Below, piece by piece: positions 10,271-18,455 of a stretch of 64,000 nucleotides of DNA; positions within the stretch are counted from its first letter, which is position 1; every line of letters begins with the position of its first letter. The translations under genes were made by a program, and so were the position numbers. The notes beneath the pieces were generated by a model. The model saw only the letters and a program-made list of their open reading frames with translations, was not told where the DNA came from and did no database searches. The stretch comes from Sphingomonadales bacterium 12-68-11 (GTDB taxonomy: Bacteria > Pseudomonadota > Alphaproteobacteria > Sphingomonadales > Sphingomonadaceae): NCBI GenBank assembly GCA_002279825.1, contig NCCV01000007.1, forward strand, positions 1 through 64,000, written 5' to 3'.

Positions 10271-11001
10271 TGCGCCGGGCGGTCGGCTGCCGCCACCGGT
10301 CCGTTCGGCAACCGTGCACCGCGCAGCGGCCAAAGCAGGATGTGACCGATATGCTCGGGGCGCTCATCGAGCCCGGTCGGGGGAAACCCGACGGGGCGGT
10401 GATACGATCCGGCGATCACGTCGAAAACCGGGAACAGTGCGGCGAAGTTGCTGCCGTAGTGTTCGGGCCGGATCGAATGATGCCGGCGGTGGTAGGCGGG
10501 GGAATTGATCAGCCACGACCAGCGCCCGAAGTTCACGTCGATCGCCGAGTGGCTGAAGTAGTTCCACAGCGAAAGCGCCACGTAGATCGCAGAGGCGGTG
10601 GGAGTGGGCGCGACAATCAGCGCTGCAAGCGGCCAGATTGTCAGGGCCTTGAGCAACGAATCGCCCCAGAAATGGCGGTTGGTGGTCGTGGCGTTCATGT
10701 CGTGATCGGAATGGTGGAGCGAGTGCATTCGCCACAGCAGCGGGGAGGCATGCTGCGCGCGGTGGAACAGGTATTCGCCTAGGTCCATCACCAGGATGAA
10801 CAGCGGTATGGATAGCCAGAGCGGCGCGCTTTCGATCAGCGACCCCGGTACCGCATATTGCACCAGCGGCAGCAGCAGGATCGTCGCGGAGAGGCTTACC
10901 GCCCAGGCTTGGAGGTTTATCCCGCGCGAGGACCACGCAATCCGGCGGGTCACCAGCTCGATCGCCGTCAAGGCAGATAGGACCAAGACCAGTGCAAACA
11001 T
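10267..11001 (-). CDS. sterol desaturase / fatty acid hydroxylase family protein
   Basis: A 244-residue integral-membrane di-iron enzyme candidate. The histidine clusters of the superfamily are visible: HRAQH, HSLHHSDHD and HRRHH, each placed after a hydrophobic stretch, with four or so membrane segments overall. Members hydroxylate or desaturate lipids, carotenoids or sterol-like substrates; which one applies here is unknown. The terminal region after HIGHILLWPL is short and basic. It is read leftward and shares the CTAG at 10267-10270 as overlapping stops with the 614-residue gene. Confidence 0.88.
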   Translation of the reverse strand: MFALVLVLSALTAIELVTRRIAWSSRGINLQAWAVSLSATILLLPLVQYAVPGSLIESAPLWLSIPLFILVMDLGEYLFHRAQHASPLLWRMHSLHHSDHDMNATTTNRHFWGDSLLKALTIWPLAALIVAPTPTASAIYVALSLWNYFSHSAIDVNFGRWSWLINSPAYHRRHHSIRPEHYGSNFAALFPVFDVIAGSYHRPVGFPPTGLDERPEHIGHILLWPLRGARLPNGPVAAADRPAH

Positions 11002-11123
11002 CGTAAGATCCGCTCAGTGAGCCGGCGTTCGCCGTGCGTCTGGACCGGTCTAGACGGCGAGAATGAAGCATTTCTTTACAAGGAGGTTCCCGCAGCGGCG
11101 AGAACCCAGGTAAGCTGGGCGCG

Positions 11124-11999
11124 ATGTCCGCAGCCATCGACGCTTTCCTCTCTATGCTTGCCGCCGAACGCGGCGCGGCGGCCAACACATTGGCGGCCTA
11201 TCGGCGCGACCTTGCGGGCGCTCAGGAAGCGGTGGGCGATCTCGCGAGCGCCGACCGCGCGGCGCTCGGCCGGCTCGCCGGCGCCTGGGCCGGGCTCGCC
11301 CCGTCGAGCGTGGCGCGCAAATCCTCGGCGCTGCGGCAGTTCTACGGGTTCCTGATCGACGAAGGGCAACGCGCGGACGATCCGTCGCCTGCCCTGCCGC
11401 AGCCCGCCGCGCGCCGGCCGCTGCCCAAGATCCTGTCACACGGAGACGTCGAAACCCTGTTCGCCCGTGCCGAGCAGGAAGCGGAGAGCGACGTCCCGGC
11501 GGCCTTGCGGCTGTTGGCAATGCTCGAGCTGCTCTATGGCTCGGGCCTGCGGGCAAGCGAAGTGGTGTCGTTGCCGCTCGCCGCCGTGCCGCGCGATGCG
11601 CCGTTCCTGACTGTTACCGGCAAAGGTTCACAGCAGCGCATGGTGCCGATTTCGGGCCGCGCCCGGCAGGCGCTCGGACGCTGGCTGGCGGTCCGGCCCG
11701 AGGGAAAGCATTTGTTCCCTTCGCGCGGCAAACACCTGACCCGCATACGCCTGTTTCAGATGCTCAAGGAGCTGGCGGCGCGCGCGGGGCTCGATCCGGC
11801 GAAGATCAGCCCGCACGTCCTGCGCCATGCCTTCGCCACGCACCTGCTCGAAGGCGGGGCCGATCTTAGAGTGCTGCAAACGCTGCTCGGGCATGCCGAC
11901 ATCGCTACAACGCAGATCTATACTCATGTCGATGCCGCGCGCCTTGTCGCGCTGGTCAACGAACGCCATCCTCTTGCCGGGCGCGGTTCGGGCCGGTAG
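11124..11999 (+). CDS. xerD: tyrosine recombinase XerD
   Basis: A 291-residue site-specific recombinase. It would act with XerC at dif to resolve chromosome dimers at the division septum. The N-terminal SAM-like domain spans about residues 1-85. The catalytic domain carries R143 (GLRASE), K167 (GKGSQQR), H231 and R234 (HVLRHAFATH), H257 (LLGHADIATTQ) and nucleophile Y266 (IYTHVD), so all catalytic residues are present. It lies 9 bp before accA. Absence of an excisionase, att repeats or phage genes nearby supports the housekeeping Xer role over an integrase. Confidence 0.9.
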   Translation: MSAAIDAFLSMLAAERGAAANTLAAYRRDLAGAQEAVGDLASADRAALGRLAGAWAGLAPSSVARKSSALRQFYGFLIDEGQRADDPSPALPQPAARRPLPKILSHGDVETLFARAEQEAESDVPAALRLLAMLELLYGSGLRASEVVSLPLAAVPRDAPFLTVTGKGSQQRMVPISGRARQALGRWLAVRPEGKHLFPSRGKHLTRIRLFQMLKELAARAGLDPAKISPHVLRHAFATHLLEGGADLRVLQTLLGHADIATTQIYTHVDAARLVALVNERHPLAGRGSGR

Positions 12000-12008
12000 C
12001 GACCGCGC

Positions 12009-12986
12009 ATGAACACCTACCTCGAATTCGAGAAGCCGGTGGCCGAGCTCGAGACGCGTATCGCCGAGCTGCGCGAGGCCGCCGGCGACGACATCGATAT
12101 CGCCGCCGAACTGCTCAAGCTCGAGCAGAAGAACGCCGCGCTGCTCGCCGAGACTTACGCCTCGCTCAGCGCCTGGCAGAAGACCCAGGTGGCGCGGCAT
12201 CCCGCGCGGCCGCATTTTCGCGACTACCTGGCGAGCGCGTTCGAAGACTTCGTGCCGCTCGGCGGCGACCGCTATTTCGGCGACGACCTGGCGATCATGG
12301 GCGGTCTTGCGCGGCTGGGCGGGCGCCGGATCATGCTGATCGGCCACGAAAAGGGCCACGATACCGAAAGCCGCATCCGGCACAATTTCGGCATGGGCAA
12401 GCCCGAGGGCTATCGCAAGGCGGTGCGTCTGATGGAACTGGCCGGCAGGTTCGGCCTGCCGGTGGTGACGCTGGTGGATACCTCGGGCGCCTTCCCGGGC
12501 ATCGAAGCCGAGGAGCGCGGCCAGGCCGAAGCGATCGCGCGCTCGACCGAGGCCTGCCTGGCTTTGCCCGTTCCGATGGTGGCGGCCATCGTCGGCGAGG
12601 GCGGATCCGGCGGCGCGGTGGCGCTCGCCAGCGCCGAGCGCGTGCTGATGATGGAGCACGCGGTTTACTCGGTGATCTCGCCCGAGGGCTGCGCTTCGAT
12701 CCTGTGGCGCACCGCCGAGCGCGCGCCGCAGGCCGCCGACGCCATGAAGATGACCGCGCAGGACCTGCTCGCGCTCGGGGTGATCGACCGGATCGTGCCC
12801 GAGCCGCTGGGCGGGGCACACCGCGATCACCGCAGCGCGATCCTGGCGCTGGGCGAAGCGATCGGCGAGGAACTCGATGTGCTCTCCGGCAAGAGCCCGA
12901 AAGAACTGCGCCGGGTGCGCGAGGAGCGCTACCTGGCCGTCGGTCAGGAGCGGCGGGGGGAGCGACTGGGCCGTCCGGGAACATAG
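12009..12986 (+). CDS. accA: acetyl-CoA carboxylase carboxyltransferase subunit alpha
   Basis: A 325-residue alpha subunit of acetyl-CoA carboxyltransferase, which with AccD makes malonyl-CoA for fatty acid synthesis. The start MNTYLEFEKPVAELE is typical. The crotonase-fold core shows GHEKGHDTESRIRHNFGM, TLVDTSGAFPGIEAEERGQ and VGEGGSGGAVAL. Length matches the family. It follows xerD by 9 bp, an arrangement I consider usual for sphingomonads. AccD is not in the window. Confidence 0.95.
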   Translation: MNTYLEFEKPVAELETRIAELREAAGDDIDIAAELLKLEQKNAALLAETYASLSAWQKTQVARHPARPHFRDYLASAFEDFVPLGGDRYFGDDLAIMGGLARLGGRRIMLIGHEKGHDTESRIRHNFGMGKPEGYRKAVRLMELAGRFGLPVVTLVDTSGAFPGIEAEERGQAEAIARSTEACLALPVPMVAAIVGEGGSGGAVALASAERVLMMEHAVYSVISPEGCASILWRTAERAPQAADAMKMTAQDLLALGVIDRIVPEPLGGAHRDHRSAILALGEAIGEELDVLSGKSPKELRRVREERYLAVGQERRGERLGRPGT

Positions 12987-13057
12987 CGCTGGGGCCGAAT
13001 GTTTTGGGGCGGCAGGTCGGCGCGGGAGGCGCTGCCTTTGCATAAGGAGTGTCTGCC

Positions 13058-14524
13058 ATGAATCGACGCCGCACCATTCGCTGGTCCGCGCTTGCCGCCG
13101 CCGCTTCGTTGGCCTTGGCGCCCGGCGTTCTGGCGCAGTCGACGGCGTCTGCGATCACCCCGGCCGAGGCGCAGGAAGGCGCGCGCTACCATCCGCAGTT
13201 CCTGCAGGAGTTCGGCGGCGCGATGAGCGGGCCGCAGGCCGCTTATGTTACCCAGGTCGGGCGCAACATCGCGGTGCAGTCGGGGCTTGCCAACTCGCAG
13301 TCGGCCTTCACCGTGACGCTGCTCAACAGCTCTCTCGACAATGCGTTCGCGATACCTGGCGGCTATGTGTACGTCACCCGTCAGCTCGTCAGCCTGATGA
13401 ACAACGAGGCGGAGCTTGCGGGCGTGCTCGGCCACGAGGTCGGCCACGTCGCGGCGCGGCACTCCGCGAGGCGCCAGCAGGCCGCGCAGCGCAATTCGAT
13501 CCTCGGCGCGATCGGTGCGGTCCTGTCGGGCGTCATCCTGGGCAATAGCCAGCTGGGGCAACTTGGGCAGCAGCTCGCTTCGGCGGTGCCGCAGCTCGCC
13601 ACGCTGCGCTATTCCCGCGCGCAGGAAGTCGAGGCCGACAACCTCGGCGTCCGCTACTTGCGCGCGGCCGGCTACGATCCGCGCGCGATGGCGAGCGTGC
13701 TGCAGAGCCTCGCCGCCCAGAACGCGCTCGATGGTCAGCTTCAGGGGCGCAGCACGGCCGTGCCGGAGTGGGCCTCGACTCACCCCGATCCCGCAAGCCG
13801 CGTTCGCGGCGCCCAGCAGCAGGCGGGGACCGCGGCCACCGGCCTGACCAACCGCGACACCTTTCTCACCCGGATCGACGGCCTGGTTTACGGCGACGAT
13901 CCCGCGCAGGGCGTGATCGAGGGGAACGCCTTCATCCATCCCGAGATGCGGCTGACGTTTGCGGTTCCGGACGGCTTCTATATGATCAACGGCTCTCAAG
14001 CGGTGTCGATCACCGGCCAAAGCGGGCAGGCGCAGTTCACGACTCAGGCTTACAGCGGCGATCTCGACCGCTACGTTCGCCAGGCGCTCCAGGCGGTGGG
14101 CGGACAGCAGGCTCAGCTCACGCCGCAGACTGTCCAGCGCACGACCGTCAACGGGCTGCCTGCCGCCTATGCGGTGGTTCGCACGAACAGCGGGCAGAGC
14201 CAGGTCGACGTGGTCGTCTATGCTTACGAGTTCGCACGCAACCAGGCCTATCACTTCGCTGCGATCGTCCCGGCGGGGCGCGGGGGCGTGTTCAATCCGA
14301 TGTTCGGTTCGGTGCGGCGGATCAGCACGGCGGAAGCGGCGCAAGTCGTGCCGCGGGTGCTCGACGTGGTGACGGCGGCGCGCGGAGACACTGTCCAATC
14401 GCTGGCGGGCCGGATGGCCTATGGCAGCGCGCAGGTCGAGCGGTTCCGGGTACTCAATGGGCTTGCCTCAGGCGCGCAAGTGGTGCCCGGCCAGCGCTAC
14501 AAGGTCGTCGTACGCGGACGCTGA
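13058..14524 (+). CDS. periplasmic M48 family metalloprotease with LysM-like C-terminus
   Basis: A 488-residue exported zinc protease resembling BepA/YfgC-type M48 proteins that act in outer-membrane quality control. A signal peptide ends near residue 27 (VLAQ). The zinc motif HEVGH is at 126-130 and the third-ligand region is SRAQEVEADNLGVRYL. After the protease domain there is a strand-rich region from about residue 280. The last 50 residues (ARGDTVQSLAGRM ... VPGQRYKVV) resemble a LysM peptidoglycan-binding unit. The start is ATG 13058 because AAGGAG at 13044-13049 has ideal spacing to it; the in-frame GTG at 13049 overlaps that site. Confidence 0.87.
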   Translation: MNRRRTIRWSALAAAASLALAPGVLAQSTASAITPAEAQEGARYHPQFLQEFGGAMSGPQAAYVTQVGRNIAVQSGLANSQSAFTVTLLNSSLDNAFAIPGGYVYVTRQLVSLMNNEAELAGVLGHEVGHVAARHSARRQQAAQRNSILGAIGAVLSGVILGNSQLGQLGQQLASAVPQLATLRYSRAQEVEADNLGVRYLRAAGYDPRAMASVLQSLAAQNALDGQLQGRSTAVPEWASTHPDPASRVRGAQQQAGTAATGLTNRDTFLTRIDGLVYGDDPAQGVIEGNAFIHPEMRLTFAVPDGFYMINGSQAVSITGQSGQAQFTTQAYSGDLDRYVRQALQAVGGQQAQLTPQTVQRTTVNGLPAAYAVVRTNSGQSQVDVVVYAYEFARNQAYHFAAIVPAGRGGVFNPMFGSVRRISTAEAAQVVPRVLDVVTAARGDTVQSLAGRMAYGSAQVERFRVLNGLASGAQVVPGQRYKVVVRGR

Positions 14525-14530
14525 AGTCAA

Positions 14531-14562
14531 AACGAAAAGGGCGGCGGGTTGCCCCGCCGCCC
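14531..14562 (-). terminator. Rho-independent terminator of the first Flp pilin gene
   Basis: A 10-bp perfect GC stem (GGGCGGCGGG at 14539-14548 with CCCGCCGCCC at 14553-14562, 4-nt loop) is followed on the minus strand by TTTTCGTTTT. It sits 25 bp beyond the flp stop at 14587. On the plus strand the hairpin lacks a T-tract, so it mainly serves the leftward pilin transcript, though it may also slow the convergent protease transcript. Confidence 0.82.
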
Positions 14563-14586
14563 TCTCGTAAAGCGAACTCGCGCCGG

Positions 14587-14763
14587 TTAGGCGGCGGTGC
14601 CGCTCGCCATGCTGGTGCTGACCTTGTTGAAGGTGCCCGACAGGTTGTTGCCGAGGCTGGTCATCGCGGTGATCGCGGCGACCGCGATCAGGGCGGCGAT
14701 CAGGCCGTATTCGATGGCGGTGGCGCCCTGTTCATCACGGAGCAGCTTGGTGAAAAGCTTCAT
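14587..14763 (-). CDS. flp: Flp family type IVb pilin
   Basis: A 58-residue prepilin too short for most ORF filters. It begins MKLFTKLLRDEQGATAIEYG. The prepilin-peptidase recognition contains the conserved G-A-T-A-I-E-Y segment with the essential Glu five residues after the processing Gly. A hydrophobic stalk (LIAALIAVAAITAM) and a short polar Ser/Asn-rich tail follow. Mature pilins assemble into tight-adherence (Tad) pili. AGGAGACT lies just upstream of the ATG. A strong terminator follows. No tad/cpa assembly genes are in the window, so secretion and assembly depend on genes elsewhere. Confidence 0.9.
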   Translation of the reverse strand: MKLFTKLLRDEQGATAIEYGLIAALIAVAAITAMTSLGNNLSGTFNKVSTSMASGTAA

Positions 14764-14840
14764 GGATAGTCTCCTGGTTTCAGTCTTCGGTACCCGACTT
14801 GACCCCAGTTCCCCCGGAGCAAGTGCAAGAACGAGTAGGG

Positions 14841-14860
14841 GCCATTTCTTGATAAATGGC
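14841..14860. repeat. inverted repeat between the two Flp pilin genes
   Basis: GCCATTT and AAATGGC form a 7-bp perfect inverted repeat around a 6-nt spacer, just downstream of the second pilin's stop and about 80 bp upstream of the first pilin's start. It has no T-tract, so it is more likely an operator or mRNA hairpin than a terminator. Function is not known. Confidence 0.4.
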
Positions 14861-14867
14861 TAAGGGG

Positions 14868-15047
14868 CTACATCACGCCGTCGACGCTATCGCTGATGCG
14901 CGTCCACATCCCGATGCTCTCGGTGGCGAAAAGTTGCAGCGCGCCGAGCATCGCCAGCACGATCAGCGCAAGTATCAGGCCGTATTCGACCGCGGTGGCG
15001 CCGCGCTGGTCGCGCAGCAGCGCCCGCATAATGCAAAGTCTTAGCAT
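14868..15047 (-). CDS. second Flp family type IVb pilin
   Basis: A 59-residue prepilin with the same core as its neighbour: QRGATAVEYGLILALIVLAML, including the Gly processing site and the conserved Glu. The mature tail differs, being longer after the hydrophobic stalk and ending TRISDSVDGVM. I placed the start at ATG 15047 because GGGGG precedes it at suitable spacing; ATG 15029 (MRALL) is the alternative and would match the usual length of the positively charged leader. It is upstream of the other pilin in the same direction, with a 104-bp spacer holding an inverted repeat. It may be a minor pilin. Confidence 0.85.
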   Translation of the reverse strand: MLRLCIMRALLRDQRGATAVEYGLILALIVLAMLGALQLFATESIGMWTRISDSVDGVM

Positions 15048-15128
15048 GTTATGCCCCCGGTTTGGCGGACCCAAGGGCTATGGCTATGTCAGTTCAAGCC
15101 TAATCAAAGGTTGAAGGGGGCGGGCGCG

Positions 15129-15548
15129 GTGGAAGGAAATCCGACGTTTATCACGGTCGTGGCGGCTGGGATTCGCGATCCAGCGGGACGCTTCCTGCTG
15201 CAAAAAGCGCTGCCCGGAAAGGCGCACGCCGGACAGTGGGAGTTCCCGGGAGGCAAGGTCGATGCGGGCGAAACCCCGCGAGCTGCGCTGATCCGCGAGA
15301 TTAACGAGGAGTTAGGACTTGCGCTCGATCCCGAAGCGCTCGAGCCGGCAGGCTTCGCCGATGAATCCCGATCGGGAGCCAGCCCGCCGATTGTCCTGAT
15401 TTTTTACAGCTGTGTCCGCTGGGAAGGCGAGCCCGAAGCCCGCGAATCGCAGGATTGGGGCTGGTTCGCGCCCAAAGCTGTCTCCGACTTGCCGCTCGCG
15501 CCGCTGGATCGGCTGCTGTTCACGCGATTCGCGGCCGGGGTGAGGTAG
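15129..15548 (+). CDS. mutT: MutT-like Nudix hydrolase
   Basis: A 139-residue Nudix enzyme. The complete Nudix box GKVDAGETPRAALIREINEELGL fits GX5EX7REUXEEXGU. The flanking GQWEFPGGKV is typical of MutT/NUDT1-type 8-oxo-dGTP pyrophosphatases, which remove oxidised nucleotides. A late WGWFAP segment matches MutT homologues. The open frame extends to 15051, but the GTG at 15129 has AAGGGGG eight bases upstream and begins the conserved strand, so it is preferred. The exact substrate cannot be assigned from sequence alone. Confidence 0.86.
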   Translation: MEGNPTFITVVAAGIRDPAGRFLLQKALPGKAHAGQWEFPGGKVDAGETPRAALIREINEELGLALDPEALEPAGFADESRSGASPPIVLIFYSCVRWEGEPEARESQDWGWFAPKAVSDLPLAPLDRLLFTRFAAGVR

Positions 15549-15593
15549 CTATTGCCTTGGTCGGGGCACCTGCCTATGTGGCCCCCCTTACAC

Positions 15594-15670
15594 GCGCCCG
15601 TAGCTCAGCTGGATAGAGCACCAGACTACGAATCTGGGGGCCGGAGGTTCGAATCCTTCCGGGCGCACCA
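15594..15670 (+). tRNA. tRNA-Arg(ACG)
   Basis: A 77-nt tRNA with an encoded CCA end. The acceptor GCGCCCG pairs with CGGGCGC. A D-arm (GCTC...GAGC), an anticodon stem CCAGA/TCTGG around loop CTACGAA, and a T-loop TTCGAAT are all present. Positions 34-36 read ACG, which is normally edited to ICG and reads CGU/CGC/CGA. A rho-independent terminator follows directly. Confidence 0.98.
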
Positions 15671-15676
15671 CATACC

Positions 15677-15709
15677 AAGGGCGTCCCATTCGGGGCGCCC
15701 TTTGCGTTT
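15677..15709 (+). terminator. Rho-independent terminator after tRNA-Arg
   Basis: Arms AAGGGCGTCCC (15677-15687) and GGGGCGCCCTT (15692-15702) form an 11-bp stem with one G-T pair and a 4-nt loop, followed by TGCGTTTG. It begins 6 nt after the CCA end, as expected for tRNA gene termination. The T-tract is interrupted, so efficiency is uncertain. Confidence 0.75.
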
Positions 15710-15774
15710 GCGAGGACTGCCGGAACCGCTGGCGTGCGAACAGGTTCAAGACCCGAACCACGACAGGAATCGCG

Positions 15775-16254
15775 ATGCCCGCCTCCCTCGACATTTTCGA
15801 CCGGCTGAAACAAGATCACGATCTCCATCGCGAGCTGTTTGCGCAGCTCGCCGCGTCAAGCAGCCGCGAGCGGTTGCTCGTCAAGCTCACCAAAGAGCTC
15901 AAGGCGCATGCGGCGGCCGAGGAGCAGGCGCTCTATTCGACGATGATGCGCAAGCCGGAAACGACCAGCGAGACGCGCCATTCGGTCGCCGAGCACCACG
16001 AGATCGAGGAACTGCTCAACGATCTGGCGGCGATTGACGTCGATGCCGACGAGTGGACGGACAAGCTCGAGGCGCTGCGCCACCGCTACATCCACCATAT
16101 CGACGAGGAAGAAGAGGAGCACTTCCCCGACTTCGCCAACTACCTTACCGAGGACGATCTGGCGCACATGCGCACCGTCTTCGAGCGGCGCAAGCGCGAG
16201 GAAAAGGCCGCGGCCGAGGTGACACCCGAGGCGCTCGAAGACGCCAAAGAATAG
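15775..16254 (+). CDS. hemerythrin domain-containing protein
   Basis: A 159-residue predicted four-helix hemerythrin/HHE protein that binds a di-iron centre through His and acidic residues. Seen: LKQDHDLHRELF with the first ligands, KAHAAAEEQALY, SVAEHHEIEELL, and RYIHHIDEEEEEHFPDF. The tail is charged and lysine-rich. Such proteins act in oxygen or iron handling and stress; which one is not evident. The phospholipase-D-like gene follows 34 bp later, so co-transcription is likely. A second hemerythrin is at 51784-52287. Confidence 0.88.
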   Translation: MPASLDIFDRLKQDHDLHRELFAQLAASSSRERLLVKLTKELKAHAAAEEQALYSTMMRKPETTSETRHSVAEHHEIEELLNDLAAIDVDADEWTDKLEALRHRYIHHIDEEEEEHFPDFANYLTEDDLAHMRTVFERRKREEKAAAEVTPEALEDAKE

Positions 16255-16288
16255 CGCTCGCGGCAGCGCAGTCGGGCACGGAGGACGA

Positions 16289-17830
16289 TTGGACGACCTC
16301 GAACAGAGCGACGGGGGCTTTGACGATACGTCGGTCGAACCGGGAGTGTGGCGCTTCGCCCATGCCACCCGCGTACGCGTGATCGTCGATGCCGACGACT
16401 ATTTCGAGCTCATGCAGCGCGCGCTGCTGGGCGCGCGCGACCGCGCGCTTCTGATCGGCTGGGATTTCGATACCCGCATCCATCTGACGCACGGCCGCAG
16501 GTGGTGGCAGAAGGCCTGGAAGCGGGGGTTTCCGGCGCGGCTGGGCAGCTTCATCGTGTGGCTGACGCGCCGGCGGCGGCGTCTCGATTTCCGCATCCTG
16601 CCGTGGAGCTTCGGGATGCTGAAGTTCGCGCATCGCGGAACGATGATGCTCGACCTCATCCGCTGGTCTTTTCACCCAAGGATCGATGTCAAGTTCGACA
16701 GCGCGCACCCGGTCGGGTGCAGCCATCACCAGAAAATCGCCGTGATCGACGATGCACTGGCGATTTGCGGCGGGATCGACATGGCCGACCGGCGCTGGGA
16801 TACGCGCGAGCATCTCGAGCACGATCCGCGCCGTCACCGTCCGGGAGGCCCCGTTTACGGGCCGTGGCACGATATCACCATGATGCTCGAAGGTCCTGTC
16901 GCAGGTGCGCTCGACGATCTCGGCCGCGATCGCTGGCGCCGCGCCGGCGGCAAGCCGCTTGCGCCGCCGCGCCCGCACGATTCGAGTGCCTGGCCTGAAG
17001 GCCTCGAGCCGCATTTCGAGAATGTCGAGGTCGGCATCGCGCGAACCCGGGCGGCGTGGCGCGACGATCCCGGGGTGAGCGAAATCGAGGCGCTGTTCGT
17101 GGCGCAGATCGCGCGCGCCAAGCGGTTCATCTATGCGGAGAACCAGTACTTCGCCTCGCGCGCCGTGGCGGAGGCGATCTCGGCGCGGCTGGTGGAGCCG
17201 GACCCGCCGGAAATCGTGATCGTGCATCCGACCACCGCCAACGGGTGGATCGAATCGACGGCGATGGATCCGGCGCGCGCGCGGTTGCTGCATGCCATCG
17301 CGGAGATCGACCGGCACAAGCGTTTCCATATCTATTCGCCGTTCAGCGGCGCGGCTCCGATCTACGTCCACGCCAAACTTTTGATTGTCGACGACGAGAT
17401 CATCCGCATCGGCTCCGCGAATTTCAACAACCGGTCGATGCGGCTCGACAGCGAATGCGACGTGTTCACCGATTGCGCGCGCCCCGCGAATAGCCATTGC
17501 GAGCCGATCATCCGGGCCATGCGGCATTCGCTGCTGGCCGAGCATTGCGGCCTGGACGAAGCCGATGTGGCCGATCTGATCGGGAGTGCCGGCTCGATGG
17601 CGGCGATGATCGAGGCCTTGGGCACGGATCGGCCGCGGCGGCTGGTCCCGTTCGAGGCGGAGGAACCGACCGCGCTCGGCGCGGCGCTCGCGGATGGAGA
17701 AACCTTCGATCCCGAAGATCCGGCGCAGATGTTCCGCATTCTCGCGCCGAGGCGTGGCCTTTTTCGAAAGGGCAGCTTATTGGCGCGGGCGATGACCCGG
17801 CTCGACAGAAGGAAGCGGCGCCTCAAGTGA
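16289..17830 (+). CDS. phospholipase D-like / cardiolipin synthase-related protein
   Basis: A 513-residue protein with two HKD catalytic motifs of the phospholipase D superfamily: HHQKIAVIDDALAICGGID in the first half and HAKLLIVDDEIIRIGSAN in the second. Members hydrolyse or transfer phosphatidyl groups through a His intermediate. The overall order (IGWDFDTRIHL, the first HKD, an AENQYF segment, the second HKD, then NNRSMRLDSECDV) matches bacterial PLDc proteins rather than nucleases. There is no signal peptide. It starts at TTG with GGAGGA 4 bp upstream. The C-terminus is very basic (LDRRKRRLK), which could favour membrane association. Substrate not determinable. Confidence 0.88.
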   Translation: MDDLEQSDGGFDDTSVEPGVWRFAHATRVRVIVDADDYFELMQRALLGARDRALLIGWDFDTRIHLTHGRRWWQKAWKRGFPARLGSFIVWLTRRRRRLDFRILPWSFGMLKFAHRGTMMLDLIRWSFHPRIDVKFDSAHPVGCSHHQKIAVIDDALAICGGIDMADRRWDTREHLEHDPRRHRPGGPVYGPWHDITMMLEGPVAGALDDLGRDRWRRAGGKPLAPPRPHDSSAWPEGLEPHFENVEVGIARTRAAWRDDPGVSEIEALFVAQIARAKRFIYAENQYFASRAVAEAISARLVEPDPPEIVIVHPTTANGWIESTAMDPARARLLHAIAEIDRHKRFHIYSPFSGAAPIYVHAKLLIVDDEIIRIGSANFNNRSMRLDSECDVFTDCARPANSHCEPIIRAMRHSLLAEHCGLDEADVADLIGSAGSMAAMIEALGTDRPRRLVPFEAEEPTALGAALADGETFDPEDPAQMFRILAPRRGLFRKGSLLARAMTRLDRRKRRLK

Positions 17831-17843
17831 ACAGTTTCGCACG

Positions 17844-18449
17844 ATGAATCTCGGCGGCCCCGATGAAGACGATCCGCGCGGCCGGCCGGCCGTGCCGGAG
17901 AACGTGCGCGAGGCGGTGCGGACGCTGATCCGCTGGGCCGGCGACAATCCCGAGCGGGAAGGTCTGCGCGACACCCCTGACCGCGTGGCGCGCGCGTGGA
18001 AGGAATACTGCCAGGGCTACGACGAGGATCCGGCGATCCATCTCGGCCGGGTGTTCGAGGAAGTCGGCGGCTACGACGAGATCGTGCTGCTCAAGGACAT
18101 CCCGTTCCAGAGCCACTGCGAGCATCACATGGCGCCGATCCACGGCAAGGCTGCGATCGCCTACCTGCCGACTTCGCGCGTGGTCGGCATTTCCAAGCTC
18201 GCCCGCGTGCTTCACGGCTTCGCCCGGCGGCTGCAGATCCAGGAGCGGCTGACGACGGAAGTCGCGCAGTGCATCTGGGACAACCTCCAGCCCAAGGGCG
18301 TGGCGGTGGTGATCGAGGCCAGCCATGCCTGCATGACCGCGCGCGGCGTGCGCACGCCCGGCGTCAACATGGTCACCAGCCAGGTGATGGGCACTTTCCG
18401 CCGCGACGAGAAGAGCCGCCAGGAAGTGCTCAAGCTGATGGGATACTGA
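17844..18449 (+). CDS. folE: GTP cyclohydrolase I
   Basis: A 201-residue enzyme that converts GTP to dihydroneopterin triphosphate, the first step of folate biosynthesis. Seen: GLRDTPDRVARAWKEY, the zinc-ligand motif SHCEHHMAPIHGKAAIAYLP, SKLARVLHGFARRLQIQERLT, and EASHACMTARGV with the second zinc Cys. Length and motifs match type IA enzymes. It is followed 6 bp later by the MurA-like gene and preceded 13 bp earlier by the PLD-like gene, suggesting one transcript. Confidence 0.96.
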   Translation: MNLGGPDEDDPRGRPAVPENVREAVRTLIRWAGDNPEREGLRDTPDRVARAWKEYCQGYDEDPAIHLGRVFEEVGGYDEIVLLKDIPFQSHCEHHMAPIHGKAAIAYLPTSRVVGISKLARVLHGFARRLQIQERLTTEVAQCIWDNLQPKGVAVVIEASHACMTARGVRTPGVNMVTSQVMGTFRRDEKSRQEVLKLMGY

Positions 18450-18455
18450 CGCCCG

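Noticed and set aside
11124..15670. XerD plus tRNA-Arg as the sign of an integrated element
   Set aside because: XerD is the housekeeping type beside accA, no direct repeat of the tRNA 3' end was seen, and the genes between are ordinary chromosome genes.
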